This document shows positions 25,252-31,741 of a stretch of DNA of 35,926 bases, piece by piece (position 1 is the first letter of the stretch; each line of letters opens with the position of its first letter). Source of the DNA: Lachnospiraceae bacterium (GTDB lineage: Bacteria > Bacillota > Clostridia > Lachnospirales > Lachnospiraceae); the NCBI GenBank assembly GCA_022764445.1, contig JALERT010000138.1, positions 1 through 35,926 of the forward strand, given 5' to 3'. The position numbers were made by a program, and so were the translations under genes. The notes below the pieces were generated by a model. It saw only the letters and a list, made by a program, of their open reading frames with translations, ran no database searches and was not told where the DNA came from.

Positions 25252-26559
25252 TTACTGTATACTCTTAAAGGCTTCGTCAATATCTTCTATTATATCATCA
25301 ATATTTTCAGTACCGATAGAAAGCCTTATTGTATTAGGCTTAATTCCCTGCTCAGCAAGTTCCTGCTCATTTAACTCTGCATGAGTAGTTGAATATGGAT
25401 GAATTACAAGTGACTTGACATCGGCAACATTGGCAAGAAGTGAGAAAAGCTCGAGATTGTCGATAAATTTCTTTGCTGTTTCTTCTCCACCTTTGATTTC
25501 AAATGTAAATATAGAACCACCACCATTTGGGAAATACTTCTTATATAATTCCTGCTGTGAAGGATCTTTTGATACTGCTGGATGATTTACCTTCTCAACA
25601 AGCGGATGGTTATTAAGGTAATCAACTACCTTAAGTGCATTCTCTACATGACGCTCTACTCTGAGTGATAATGTCTCAAGTCCCTGAAGGAATATCCATG
25701 AATGGAAAGGTGATAAAGTTGCGCCTGTATCTCTAAGAAGTATAGCTCTTATTCTTGTAACGAATGCTGCAGGACCTGCCGCATCAGCAAAACTTATACC
25801 ATGATAGCTTGGGTTTGGCTCAGTAAGCTGTGGGAATTTTCCTGAAGCTTTCCAGTCAAACTTACCACTGTCTACGATTACACCACCTATAGTTGTTCCA
25901 TGGCCACCTATAAACTTAGTAGCAGAGTGAACTACGATATCTGCACCATACTCTATAGGTCTGATAAGGTAAGGTGTACCAAATGTATTATCAATTACAA
26001 GTGGTATATTGTGTGCATGTGCAATATTAGCAATAGTTTCTATATCTGTAACTTCTGAGTTTGGATTACCTAGTGTCTCGATATAAAGAGCCTTTGTATT
26101 ATCCTTGATAGCTGCTTCAAATGCTGATGGATCAAGAGGATCAACAAATGTTGTCTCAACACCGTAATCAACAAGTGTATGTGCTAAAAGATTATATGTA
26201 CCTCCATATATATTCTTTGCAGCGACTATATGATCTCCTGCAAGTGCGAGATTCTGTATGGTATATGTAACTGCTGCTGCACCTGAGCCAACTGCAAGTG
26301 CTGCCACACCACCTTCAAGTGCTGCTATTCTTTTTTCAAATACATCTTCTGTAGGATTTGTAAGTCTTCCATAAATATTACCGGCATCTTTAAGAGCAAA
26401 TCTGTCTGCTGCATGCTGTGAATTATGGAAAACGTATGATGATGTCTGGTAAATTGGTACTGCTCTTGCATCTGTAACAGGATCAGCACTTTCCTGTCCT
26501 ACATGTAACTGAAGTGTTTCAAACTTAAAATCTCTATCTTTATATTCTTTTTTTGCCAT
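25252..26559 (-). CDS. metY: O-acetylhomoserine sulfhydrylase
   Basis: PLP enzyme of the Cys/Met metabolism family that makes homocysteine from O-acetylhomoserine and sulfide. The 435 residues are the usual MetY length (longer than MetB/MetC by about 50). Seen are [10 protein letters not shown] at the start, [25 protein letters not shown], the PLP lysine in [11 protein letters not shown] (Lys215), and the C-terminal RLSIGTEN box. The start at 26559 has GGAGG eight bases before it; an ATG at 26574 lies before that site. It has an unusual 320-nt leader with a Cys-rich micro-ORF. Confidence 0.96.
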   Translation of the reverse strand: MAKKEYKDRDFKFETLQLHVGQESADPVTDARAVPIYQTSSYVFHNSQHAADRFALKDAGNIYGRLTNPTEDVFEKRIAALEGGVAALAVGSGAAAVTYTIQNLALAGDHIVAAKNIYGGTYNLLAHTLVDYGVETTFVDPLDPSAFEAAIKDNTKALYIETLGNPNSEVTDIETIANIAHAHNIPLVIDNTFGTPYLIRPIEYGADIVVHSATKFIGGHGTTIGGVIVDSGKFDWKASGKFPQLTEPNPSYHGISFADAAGPAAFVTRIRAILLRDTGATLSPFHSWIFLQGLETLSLRVERHVENALKVVDYLNNHPLVEKVNHPAVSKDPSQQELYKKYFPNGGGSIFTFEIKGGEETAKKFIDNLELFSLLANVADVKSLVIHPYSTTHAELNEQELAEQGIKPNTIRLSIGTENIDDIIEDIDEAFKSIQ

Positions 26560-26643
26560 AATTTTTTCCTCCATAATCTAAATCTAATTTTCTTTTATTA
26601 TTCTATCTTTTCTGTATTCTTTCGGGCTATTTTTATTAATTTG

Positions 26644-26699
26644 ATTAAGATGTAAGTAAAAACTTTATGGTGCAACCATGCACTCATTGACATCTTAAT
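26644..26699 (-). promoter_or_regulatory. Alternative hairpins between Cys-rich leader ORF and metY
   Basis: An outer perfect 10-bp stem (ATTAAGATGT at 26690-26699 with 26644-26653) encloses two mutually exclusive 5-bp hairpins that share bases: GTGCA-N4-TGCAC (26670-26683) and ATGGT-N3-ACCAT (26667-26679). The second is followed on the minus strand by AAAGTTTTTAC, a weak terminator-like tail. The stem begins 13 bases after the leader ORF stop codon, so a ribosome stalled at the last Cys codons would cover its first arm. Confidence 0.55.
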
Positions 26700-26712
26700 T
26701 TATAACTTAGTT

Positions 26713-26820
26713 TCAACAACATTTATCCTGACACATTACCATCTTTTTACAAATAAAATTTTTAAAACACATTCGATCGTCTTTTAAATTGTAATAGTTA
26801 AAAACATTTAATCTCTCCAT
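26713..26820 (-). CDS. Cysteine-rich 35-residue leader peptide of metY
   Basis: An unlisted small frame that starts with ATG six bases after a perfect AGGAGG. It has 35 codons and stops with TGA at 26713-26715. The first half is MERLNVFNYYNLKDDR; the second half is packed with Cys (positions 18, 24, 30, 34, 35) and Met (17, 27, 29), ending Cys-Cys-stop. Cys is rare in ordinary clostridial proteins, so five in 18 codons next to sulfur-amino-acid genes strongly suggests a sensing leader peptide, as in classical attenuators. It is read from its own consensus promoter and is followed by alternative hairpins and then metY. That it is translated and regulates is inferred. Confidence 0.7.
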   Translation of the reverse strand: MERLNVFNYYNLKDDRMCFKNFICKKMVMCQDKCC

Positions 26821-26848
26821 AATGAACCTCCTGTATATAACTATCATA

Positions 26849-26875
26849 CAATTCATATTGTATTAATATGAATTG
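26849..26875 (-). promoter_or_regulatory. 5' hairpin at start of metY transcript
   Basis: A perfect 11-bp stem CAATTCATATT/AATATGAATTG (26849-26859 with 26865-26875) with a 5-nt loop, beginning about five bases after the predicted transcription start. Such hairpins often protect the 5' end of the message. Confidence 0.6.
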
Positions 26876-26886
26876 CTGTTGTTCAT

Positions 26887-26924
26887 ATAATATCCTATTA
26901 TTCCTACTTTGTCAATAGGATATT
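26887..26924 (-). promoter_or_regulatory. metY leader promoter with overlapping inverted repeats
   Basis: On the minus strand TTGACA (26910-26915), 17-bp spacer, TATTAT (26887-26892). An 11-bp perfect inverted repeat AATATCCTATT/AATAGGATATT (26889-26899, 26914-26924) brackets the spacer, and a second one TCCTA-N9-TAGGA (26902-26906, 26916-26920) sits over the -35. Such a layout is expected of a repressor operator. Rrf2-type regulators such as CymR act on cysteine genes in Firmicutes through sites over the -35; the match to that family is an inference. Confidence 0.75.
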
Positions 26925-26954
26925 GTGACTTTTTTTATTTGTATGGCATAACTG

Positions 26955-28037
26955 TTACCTTTTTTCTATAATTCCTCCGCCATATATGTGATCTTTTTCA
27001 TATAAAACAAGTGCCTGTCCAGGTGTAACAGCCCTCTGTTTCTCTTTAAACTCGCATTTTAATCTGCCATTTCCAAGAGGTGTCACACGACACTCCGCTC
27101 CTTTATGTGAATATCTTATTTTTCCCATAAGTTCTTTAGGTTCTTTCATATCTTCAACTGCCATAAAAGAAGCATCTTTTACATATACCGTATCACTGTA
27201 TACACTATCGCCATCACCAAGAACGACCTCATTAGTATCTTTTTTTATTTCACATACATAATATGGATTTTTACCCGGTAAGTTAAGGCCTTTTCTCTGA
27301 CCTATTGTATAATGTTCTATTCCTTTGTGTGTTCCTAGTACATTTCCATCTCTATCCACAAAATTGCCCGGTTTACATTTCTCTCCTGTCTCCCTCTCTA
27401 TAAATCCTGCATAATCATGATCAGGAACAAAACAGATATCCTGACTGTCACTTTTATGTGCAACAATAAGGCCTGCCTCTTCAGCTATTTTTCTTATTTC
27501 ATCTTTATTGTAATCACCAACAGGCATAAGCGTATGAGATAACTGGTATTGATTGAGATTATATAAGGCATACGTCTGATCCTTATGTCTTGTTGCAGAC
27601 TCCTGTATGGTATATCTTCCGTTAGGAAGCTGTAAAATTCTCGCATAATGACCTGTTGCTATATAGTCTGCCCCAATTTCTACAGCTCGTCTAAGAAGCG
27701 ACTCCCATTTTACATATCTGTTACACGCAATACACGGATTAGGTGTATTACCATTTTTATATTCTTTTACAAAATAATCTATAACTGATTTTTGGAAATC
27801 ATCCCTGAAATTCATGACATAATAAGGAATATCGAGTGTCTGTGCAACACGCCTTGCATCCTCTACAGCCGACAAACCACAGCATCCTCCCTCATGTTCT
27901 ATGGTACACGCATCTTCTTTCTGCCATATCTGCATAGTAACGCCTGTTACATCATAACCCTGCTCTTTTAAAAGATATGCCGCAACTGATGAATCTACTC
28001 CCCCCGACATACCAACTACAACTTTTTTTCTTCCCAT
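26955..28037 (-). CDS. mnmA: tRNA-specific 2-thiouridylase
   Basis: Thiolates U34 of tRNA-Lys, -Glu and -Gln using sulfur passed from a cysteine desulfurase. The 360 residues have the PP-loop SGGVDSS (11-17), the catalytic cysteines in NPCIACN (Cys102) and SQDICF (Cys202), TGHYAR near 128, and the C-terminal beta-barrel. The start MGRKK at 28037 follows AAGGAG at six bases; a frame to 28073 has no ribosome binding site. It is downstream of iscU, separated by a hairpin terminator and a small family 2 repeat. Confidence 0.98.
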   Translation of the reverse strand: MGRKKVVVGMSGGVDSSVAAYLLKEQGYDVTGVTMQIWQKEDACTIEHEGGCCGLSAVEDARRVAQTLDIPYYVMNFRDDFQKSVIDYFVKEYKNGNTPNPCIACNRYVKWESLLRRAVEIGADYIATGHYARILQLPNGRYTIQESATRHKDQTYALYNLNQYQLSHTLMPVGDYNKDEIRKIAEEAGLIVAHKSDSQDICFVPDHDYAGFIERETGEKCKPGNFVDRDGNVLGTHKGIEHYTIGQRKGLNLPGKNPYYVCEIKKDTNEVVLGDGDSVYSDTVYVKDASFMAVEDMKEPKELMGKIRYSHKGAECRVTPLGNGRLKCEFKEKQRAVTPGQALVLYEKDHIYGGGIIEKR

Positions 28038-28061
28038 TTTTATCTCCTTTTCTAAAATTAT

Positions 28062-28093
28062 GTTACTGTACACACTTATAGTTTTACAGTAAC
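28062..28093. repeat. Minimal family 2 repeat
   Basis: GTTACTGTA (28062-28070) and its complement TACAGTAAC (28085-28093) around 14 bases that include CACAC. It looks like the terminal stem of the element at 29946-30078 with the interior gone. It lies just 5' of the mnmA ribosome binding site. Confidence 0.65.
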
Positions 28094-28118
28094 CATAAAT
28101 CTTCTTATCTACAACAAA

Positions 28119-28142
28119 TGTGCGCCGTATATACGACGCACA
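28119..28142 (-). terminator. Hairpin after iscU
   Basis: A near-perfect 24-bp palindrome (TGTGCG and CGTA arms with one mismatch) centred at 28130. On the minus strand it is followed by TTTGTTGT. It lies about 65 bp past the iscU stop and would separate nifS-iscU from mnmA. Confidence 0.7.
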
Positions 28143-28207
28143 TCATTATTTTAATTTTAAAAATATAACTTCAGGCAAGCCCGAATCTCTTTAATTTTAG
28201 TACTCTT

Positions 28208-28651
28208 TTAGTACTCTTCTTCGACTTCTTCCTCTTTCTCGCTGATATCATTAACAGGCTTTTCAAGTCCTTCAATTGTAATGTTATTCTTCTCAGCATA
28301 ATCCCAAAGAGCTGCATGAATAGCTTCTTCGGCAAGAAGGGAACAATGAACCTTTACAGGAGGAAGACCATCAAGTGCCTCCATAACTGCCTTATTTGTA
28401 ACTTCTAGAGCTTCCTGTACTGTCTTACCTTTTACAAGCTCTGTAGCCATACTGCTTGTAGCAACTGCTGCACCACAGCCAAAAGTTTTGAATTTAACAT
28501 CCTGTATTACATTATTGTCATCTATATCAAGATACATACGCATAATGTCACCACATTTTGCATTACCTACTGTACCTACGCCACTGGCGTTTTCTATTTC
28601 TCCCATATTTCTTGGATTATTGAAATGATCCATTACTTTCTCACTGTACAT
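28208..28651 (-). CDS. iscU: Iron-sulfur cluster scaffold protein IscU/NifU-like
   Basis: Scaffold on which [Fe-S] clusters are built from sulfur delivered by NifS/IscS. The 147 residues carry the three cluster-binding cysteines, Cys33 (AKCGD with Asp35), Cys59 (FGCGAA) and Cys103 (KVHCSLLAEEA). The last ten residues are strongly acidic. The ATG overlaps the nifS stop by one base (TAATG), a clear sign of coupling. The clostridial single-domain form lacks the C-terminal NifU domain. Confidence 0.97.
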   Translation of the reverse strand: MYSEKVMDHFNNPRNMGEIENASGVGTVGNAKCGDIMRMYLDIDDNNVIQDVKFKTFGCGAAVATSSMATELVKGKTVQEALEVTNKAVMEALDGLPPVKVHCSLLAEEAIHAALWDYAEKNNITIEGLEKPVNDISEKEEEVEEEY

Positions 28652-29844
28652 TATTGCACCTCTTTCTTTTCTTTTTTCACAAAATCTTCGTATAATGGTG
28701 ACATGCTTCTTAATCTCTCAATAATCTCTTTAAGCTTGTCTACCGTATAATCTACTTCTTCCATTGTATTTTTCTCTGATATTGTCAGTCGTAAAGAACC
28801 ATGAGCTATCTCATGTGGCAGTCCGATTGCCAAAAGTACATGAGATGGATCAAGAGATCCTGATGTACATGCTGAACCACTGGAGCCGCATACTCCATTC
28901 TGATCAAGAAGTATAAGCATTGACTCACCTTCTATAAATCTAAAGCAGAAGTTCGCATTATTAGGAAGACGGTTTTCTCTATGACCATTAAGCCTTGAAT
29001 ATGGTATCTCTGCAAGAACTCTCTCTATAAGATGATTTCTAAGCTTCGTCTCCTTTTCCATACGACTTTCCATGTTTTTTGCTGCTAATTCAACAGCTTT
29101 ACCAATACCTACGATTCCCGGAACATTATGTGTACCGGCACGGCGCTTACGTTCCTGAGCTCCACCATGAATAAATGAACCAATCTTGACTCCTTTTCTG
29201 ATATACATAATTCCTATACCTTTAGGTCCATTAATCTTATGGCCGCTTGCACTAAGCATATCTATGTTCATATCATCGACATTAATTGGAATATGTCCCA
29301 ATGCCTGAACAGCATCTGTATGGAAAAGAACTCCATGTTTCTTTGCTATCTCCCCAATTTCTTTAATCGGTTCTATAGTTCCAATCTCATTATTAGCTGT
29401 CATTACTGATATAAGTATAGTATCAGGTCTGATTGCCTTCTCAACATCTTCAGGATTAACAGTACCATACTCATCTACATCAAGATAAGTAATCTCATAT
29501 CCATTTCTTTCAAGATATTCACATGTATGAAGTATCGCATGATGTTCGATTGAAGATGTTATTATATGCTTTCCTTTTGATGCATATGCCTCAGCAGTAG
29601 CTTTTAAAGCCCAGTTATCTGACTCACTTCCACCGCCTGTAAAATATATTTCTTCGGGTTTGGCACCGATAAAGTCTGCGATAGTCTTTCTTGCATCCTC
29701 CACAGCTTTCTTACTTTCACCTGCAAATGAATATATGCTTGAAGGATTACCATAATATTCTGTAAAATACGGAGTCATAGCTTCAACTACCTCCGGATAT
29801 GTCTGTGTAGTTGCCGCATTGTCCATATATATCACTTTATCCAT
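28651..29844 (-). CDS. nifS: Cysteine desulfurase, NifS/IscS group
   Basis: PLP enzyme that frees sulfur from L-cysteine as an enzyme persulfide. The 397 residues show the PLP lysine in SGHKINGPKG (Lys203), the aldimine His region SIEHHAIL near 100, and the catalytic Cys326 in the flexible loop SSGSACTSGS typical of group I enzymes. GGAGG lies before the start. First gene of nifS-iscU, read from a strong promoter; it probably also supplies MnmA. Its cysteine use makes it a natural counterpart to cysK/metY nearby. Confidence 0.97.
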   Translation of the reverse strand: MDKVIYMDNAATTQTYPEVVEAMTPYFTEYYGNPSSIYSFAGESKKAVEDARKTIADFIGAKPEEIYFTGGGSESDNWALKATAEAYASKGKHIITSSIEHHAILHTCEYLERNGYEITYLDVDEYGTVNPEDVEKAIRPDTILISVMTANNEIGTIEPIKEIGEIAKKHGVLFHTDAVQALGHIPINVDDMNIDMLSASGHKINGPKGIGIMYIRKGVKIGSFIHGGAQERKRRAGTHNVPGIVGIGKAVELAAKNMESRMEKETKLRNHLIERVLAEIPYSRLNGHRENRLPNNANFCFRFIEGESMLILLDQNGVCGSSGSACTSGSLDPSHVLLAIGLPHEIAHGSLRLTISEKNTMEEVDYTVDKLKEIIERLRSMSPLYEDFVKKEKKEVQ

Positions 29845-29889
29845 AATATAGTCCTCCTATTCCTAGTATCTTTATATGATTTCTTACTT

Positions 29890-29917
29890 ATTATAGCATC
29901 TTATCTTTTATTGTCAA
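29890..29917 (-). promoter_or_regulatory. Consensus promoter of nifS-iscU
   Basis: TTGACA (29912-29917), 16-bp spacer, TATAAT (29890-29895): both hexamers are perfect. No obvious operator dyad overlaps it, unlike the metY promoter. Confidence 0.88.
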
Positions 29918-29945
29918 TATAAGAAGCATACTTAATACATCGAAT

Positions 29946-30078
29946 GTTACTGTACAGACGCAAGCTTGACACTTGCTGTCAAGCTATGCGCCAATAATTA
30001 AATTGTGCCTGCTACTATAAATATGCATTTAAAATGGGCTGTAATCGTTACTGTAGCACAATAGGTGTGTACAGTAAC
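29946..30078. repeat. Dispersed palindromic element, family 2 (133 bp)
   Basis: Ends are GTTACTGTACA (29946-29956) and its complement (30068-30078). Inside are a 13-14-bp bulged stem with a 5-nt loop (GCAAGCTTGACA with TGTCAAGCTATGC, about 29959-29990) and a second arm closed by ATTGTGC/GCACAAT. The plan, terminal stem plus two arms, mirrors family 1, and both contain an AAGCTTG core. It lies between the nifS promoter and the tRNA-Leu terminator; nothing is encoded. Confidence 0.75.
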
Positions 30079-30138
30079 CAGCGAATAATAAGTAAGATGT
30101 ATATGGTAACAATACTTAAAAGAACTTCCCTATAGAGT

Positions 30139-30167
30139 AAAAAGGAGCTCTGCATCAACAGAACTCC
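30139..30167 (-). terminator. Terminator of tRNA-Leu
   Basis: A 9-bp stem GGAGTTCTG/CAGAGCTCC with one G-U pair (30159-30167 with 30144-30152), 6-nt loop, then TTTTT on the minus strand. It lies 17 bp past the tRNA. Confidence 0.92.
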
Positions 30168-30183
30168 CTTTCTTATACTCTAA

Positions 30184-30266
30184 TGCACCAGGTGGGATTT
30201 GAACCCACACGATATCGCTACCGACGGATTTTGAGTCCGTTGCGTCTGCCGTTCCGCCACTAGTGC
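30184..30266 (-). tRNA. tRNA-Leu (anticodon CAA)
   Basis: An 83-nt class II tRNA. The acceptor stem is GCACTAG/CTGGTGC with one G-U pair, the anticodon stem ACGGA/TCCGT surrounds the loop CTCAAAA (anticodon CAA, reads UUG), the long variable arm pairs CGGTA with TATCG, and the T arm is GTGGG-TTCAAAT-CCCAC. The discriminator base is A and the CCA is not encoded. It stands alone with its own promoter and terminator. Confidence 0.97.
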
Positions 30267-30292
30267 ATTTATCTAATGCCACAACATTAGAT

Positions 30293-30321
30293 ATAATATC
30301 ATTTTTTTAATATGTTGTCAA
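30293..30321 (-). promoter_or_regulatory. Promoter of tRNA-Leu
   Basis: TTGACA (30316-30321), 17-bp spacer, TATTAT (30293-30298) on the minus strand. A TCTAATG/CATTAGA hairpin lies between the start point and the tRNA, in the part removed by processing. Confidence 0.85.
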
Positions 30322-30463
30322 ATAAATAATGATACACTCCCTCTTAAAAACCCCTTCACTAAAACCAAGATTTTAATAATCCTTTTTGGCGTAATCAACA
30401 CAAAGATGTTTGATTAATTCAAAAAAAATTGATCTGCAAAATAATAAACTTAATAATCTAAAT

Positions 30464-30512
30464 AAAAAACCTAATACTGTAAACATGTTATATGTAGACA
30501 ATATTAGGTTTT
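30464..30512 (-). terminator. Terminator after cheY
   Basis: A 15-bp stem with one mismatch (30498-30512 with 30466-30480; AAAACCTAATA arms), 17-nt loop, then TTTTTTATTT on the minus strand. It lies about 20 bp past the cheY stop. Confidence 0.88.
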
Positions 30513-30530
30513 ACTTATGTAATTATAAAA

Positions 30531-30893
30531 TTAACCGATTACTTTCTTCACGGCTTCCAGAACTCGATCCGCCTGGAAAGGTTTTACTATGAAATCCTTG
30601 GCTCCATTCTGAATAGCTTCGATAACCATTGCCTGCTGACCCATTGCAGAACACATGATAACATTTGCTCCGCCATCAACTTCCTTAATCTTCTTAAGAG
30701 CCTGAATACCATCCATCTCAGGCATTGTAATATCGAGTGTTACTAAATCCGGTTTTAATTCTGAATACTTCTGAACGGCAACAACACCATTCTCTGCTTC
30801 TCCTACGACATTATAACCACCCTTCGTTAAAATGTCCTTAACCATCATTCTCATGAAAGCAGCATCATCAACAACTAAAATATTATTTCCCAT
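30531..30893 (-). CDS. cheY: Chemotaxis response regulator CheY
   Basis: A 120-residue stand-alone receiver domain. The acid pocket is Asp9-Asp10, phospho-acceptor Asp54 (in VTLDITMPEMDG), Ser82 (CSAMG) and Lys104 (IVKPF). The stretches DDAAFMRMM, IMCSAMGQQAMV and KDFIVKPFQADRVLEAV closely match the clostridial/Bacillus CheY type that binds the flagellar switch. No che or fli genes are adjacent. The start MGNN at 30893 follows GGGAG at seven bases; an upstream frame to 30911 precedes that site. It is a lone gene with its own terminator. Confidence 0.92.
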   Translation of the reverse strand: MGNNILVVDDAAFMRMMVKDILTKGGYNVVGEAENGVVAVQKYSELKPDLVTLDITMPEMDGIQALKKIKEVDGGANVIMCSAMGQQAMVIEAIQNGAKDFIVKPFQADRVLEAVKKVIG

Positions 30894-31087
30894 GGTCATT
30901 CTCCCTTGCAATAAAATTGTATATCAAGCCCTAAATAAATACACCTCATGATACAGTTGCACATAACTGTTCATGAAATATAGAATATAGCTTTCCTTGC
31001 TTTCGTCGTCTGAACAGACTACAACTATGTGTGTATTATATATCTTTTGATATTATGTGTCAAGCAAAAACCCTCTTTTTATGCGTA

Positions 31088-31101
31088 GTTATAGTTCACG
31101 C
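31088..31101. repeat. Remnant of a family 1 repeat end
   Basis: GTTATAGTTCACGC matches the 14-bp terminal repeat with one change, and is followed by GTTACATTCATAAA, similar to the inner arm. It lies in the 246-bp gap between the NUDIX gene end and cheY; the rest of that gap is AT-rich and must hold the cheY promoter, which I could not place. Confidence 0.5.
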
Positions 31102-31139
31102 GTTACATTCATAAATCACTGTAAGCCATACATTTCCAA

Positions 31140-31592
31140 TCAGTAATATTTATTACTCCCCCATAAATTGCTTTTCTTTAAGTCAACATATTCACTGTAA
31201 GCCTGTTCAAGCATCTGTTTTTCATTGGAATATTTGAGCAAATGATATGCCTCATGGTACTTATAATATCCCGAATCCACAAAAAATTCTTCTCTTTGCG
31301 GTTTACTGTAATAGCTGTCTGCCATCATAAGATACCAATGAACATTCTTTACTACTGTGTCACCAGGTGTATTGAAAGAATACTGGCTTTTTCCTACATA
31401 TTTAATAATACTGGCTGATACGCCGGTCTCTTCCCTGACTTCTCTAAGAGCTGTTTCCTTATACTCTTCTTCCGGTTCGACAGTTCCCTTAGGCAGAACC
31501 CATCCGTCGTATCTGTTTCTGTAATTTTTATACAACAGTAAAACCTTTCCTCTAAAAATTACTACACCGCCACAACTTGTTGCCTCAATCAT
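31140..31592 (-). CDS. NUDIX hydrolase
   Basis: A 150-residue hydrolase of nucleoside-diphosphate-linked substrates. The Nudix box is complete: Gly36, Glu42, Arg50-Glu51, Glu54-Glu55, Gly57 (GTVEPEEEYKETALREVREE then TGV). The preceding WVLPKG and short size resemble diadenosine polyphosphate (Ap4A) hydrolases, but the substrate cannot be told from sequence alone. AAGGAGG lies before the ATG. It is 149 bp downstream of the PBP gene. Confidence 0.92.
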   Translation of the reverse strand: MIEATSCGGVVIFRGKVLLLYKNYRNRYDGWVLPKGTVEPEEEYKETALREVREETGVSASIIKYVGKSQYSFNTPGDTVVKNVHWYLMMADSYYSKPQREEFFVDSGYYKYHEAYHLLKYSNEKQMLEQAYSEYVDLKKSNLWGSNKYY

Positions 31593-31682
31593 TGCAAACC
31601 CTCCTTGACCGGCGTATCTGTTATCTGATTATAAGTATAACCTTTTTGACCAATCTTTACAACAACATTTCATCTTATGTCA

Positions 31683-31731
31683 GGTGTGTACAGTAACGTA
31701 CAACAACATAGCAACTGTAAGCCCTAGTGTA
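31683..31731. repeat. Remnant of family 2 repeat
   Basis: GTGTGTACAGTAAC at 31684-31697 matches the right end of family 2. A possible degenerate partner (ACTGTAAGCC, then GTGTACTG) follows. It lies between the PBP stop and the NUDIX start. Confidence 0.5.
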
Positions 31732-31741
31732 CTGACACAAA

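Noticed and set aside
26575-26886. Possible S-box (SAM) or T-box riboswitch before metY.
   Set aside because: No T-box sequence and no recognisable S-box core; the only coding-like signal is the Cys-rich ORF.
28062-28093. CRISPR-like or attachment-site repeats among the GTTAC sequences.
   Set aside because: Copies are inverted pairs at irregular distances with no spacers, no cas genes and no integrase.
30184-30266. tRNA-Leu as the integration site of a mobile island.
   Set aside because: No integrase, no repeat of the tRNA 3' end nearby, and neighbours on both sides are housekeeping genes.
30410-30592. A 60-codon plus-strand frame over the cheY terminator and 3' end.
   Set aside because: It reads AT-rich terminator sequence and then antisense cheY; no ribosome binding site.
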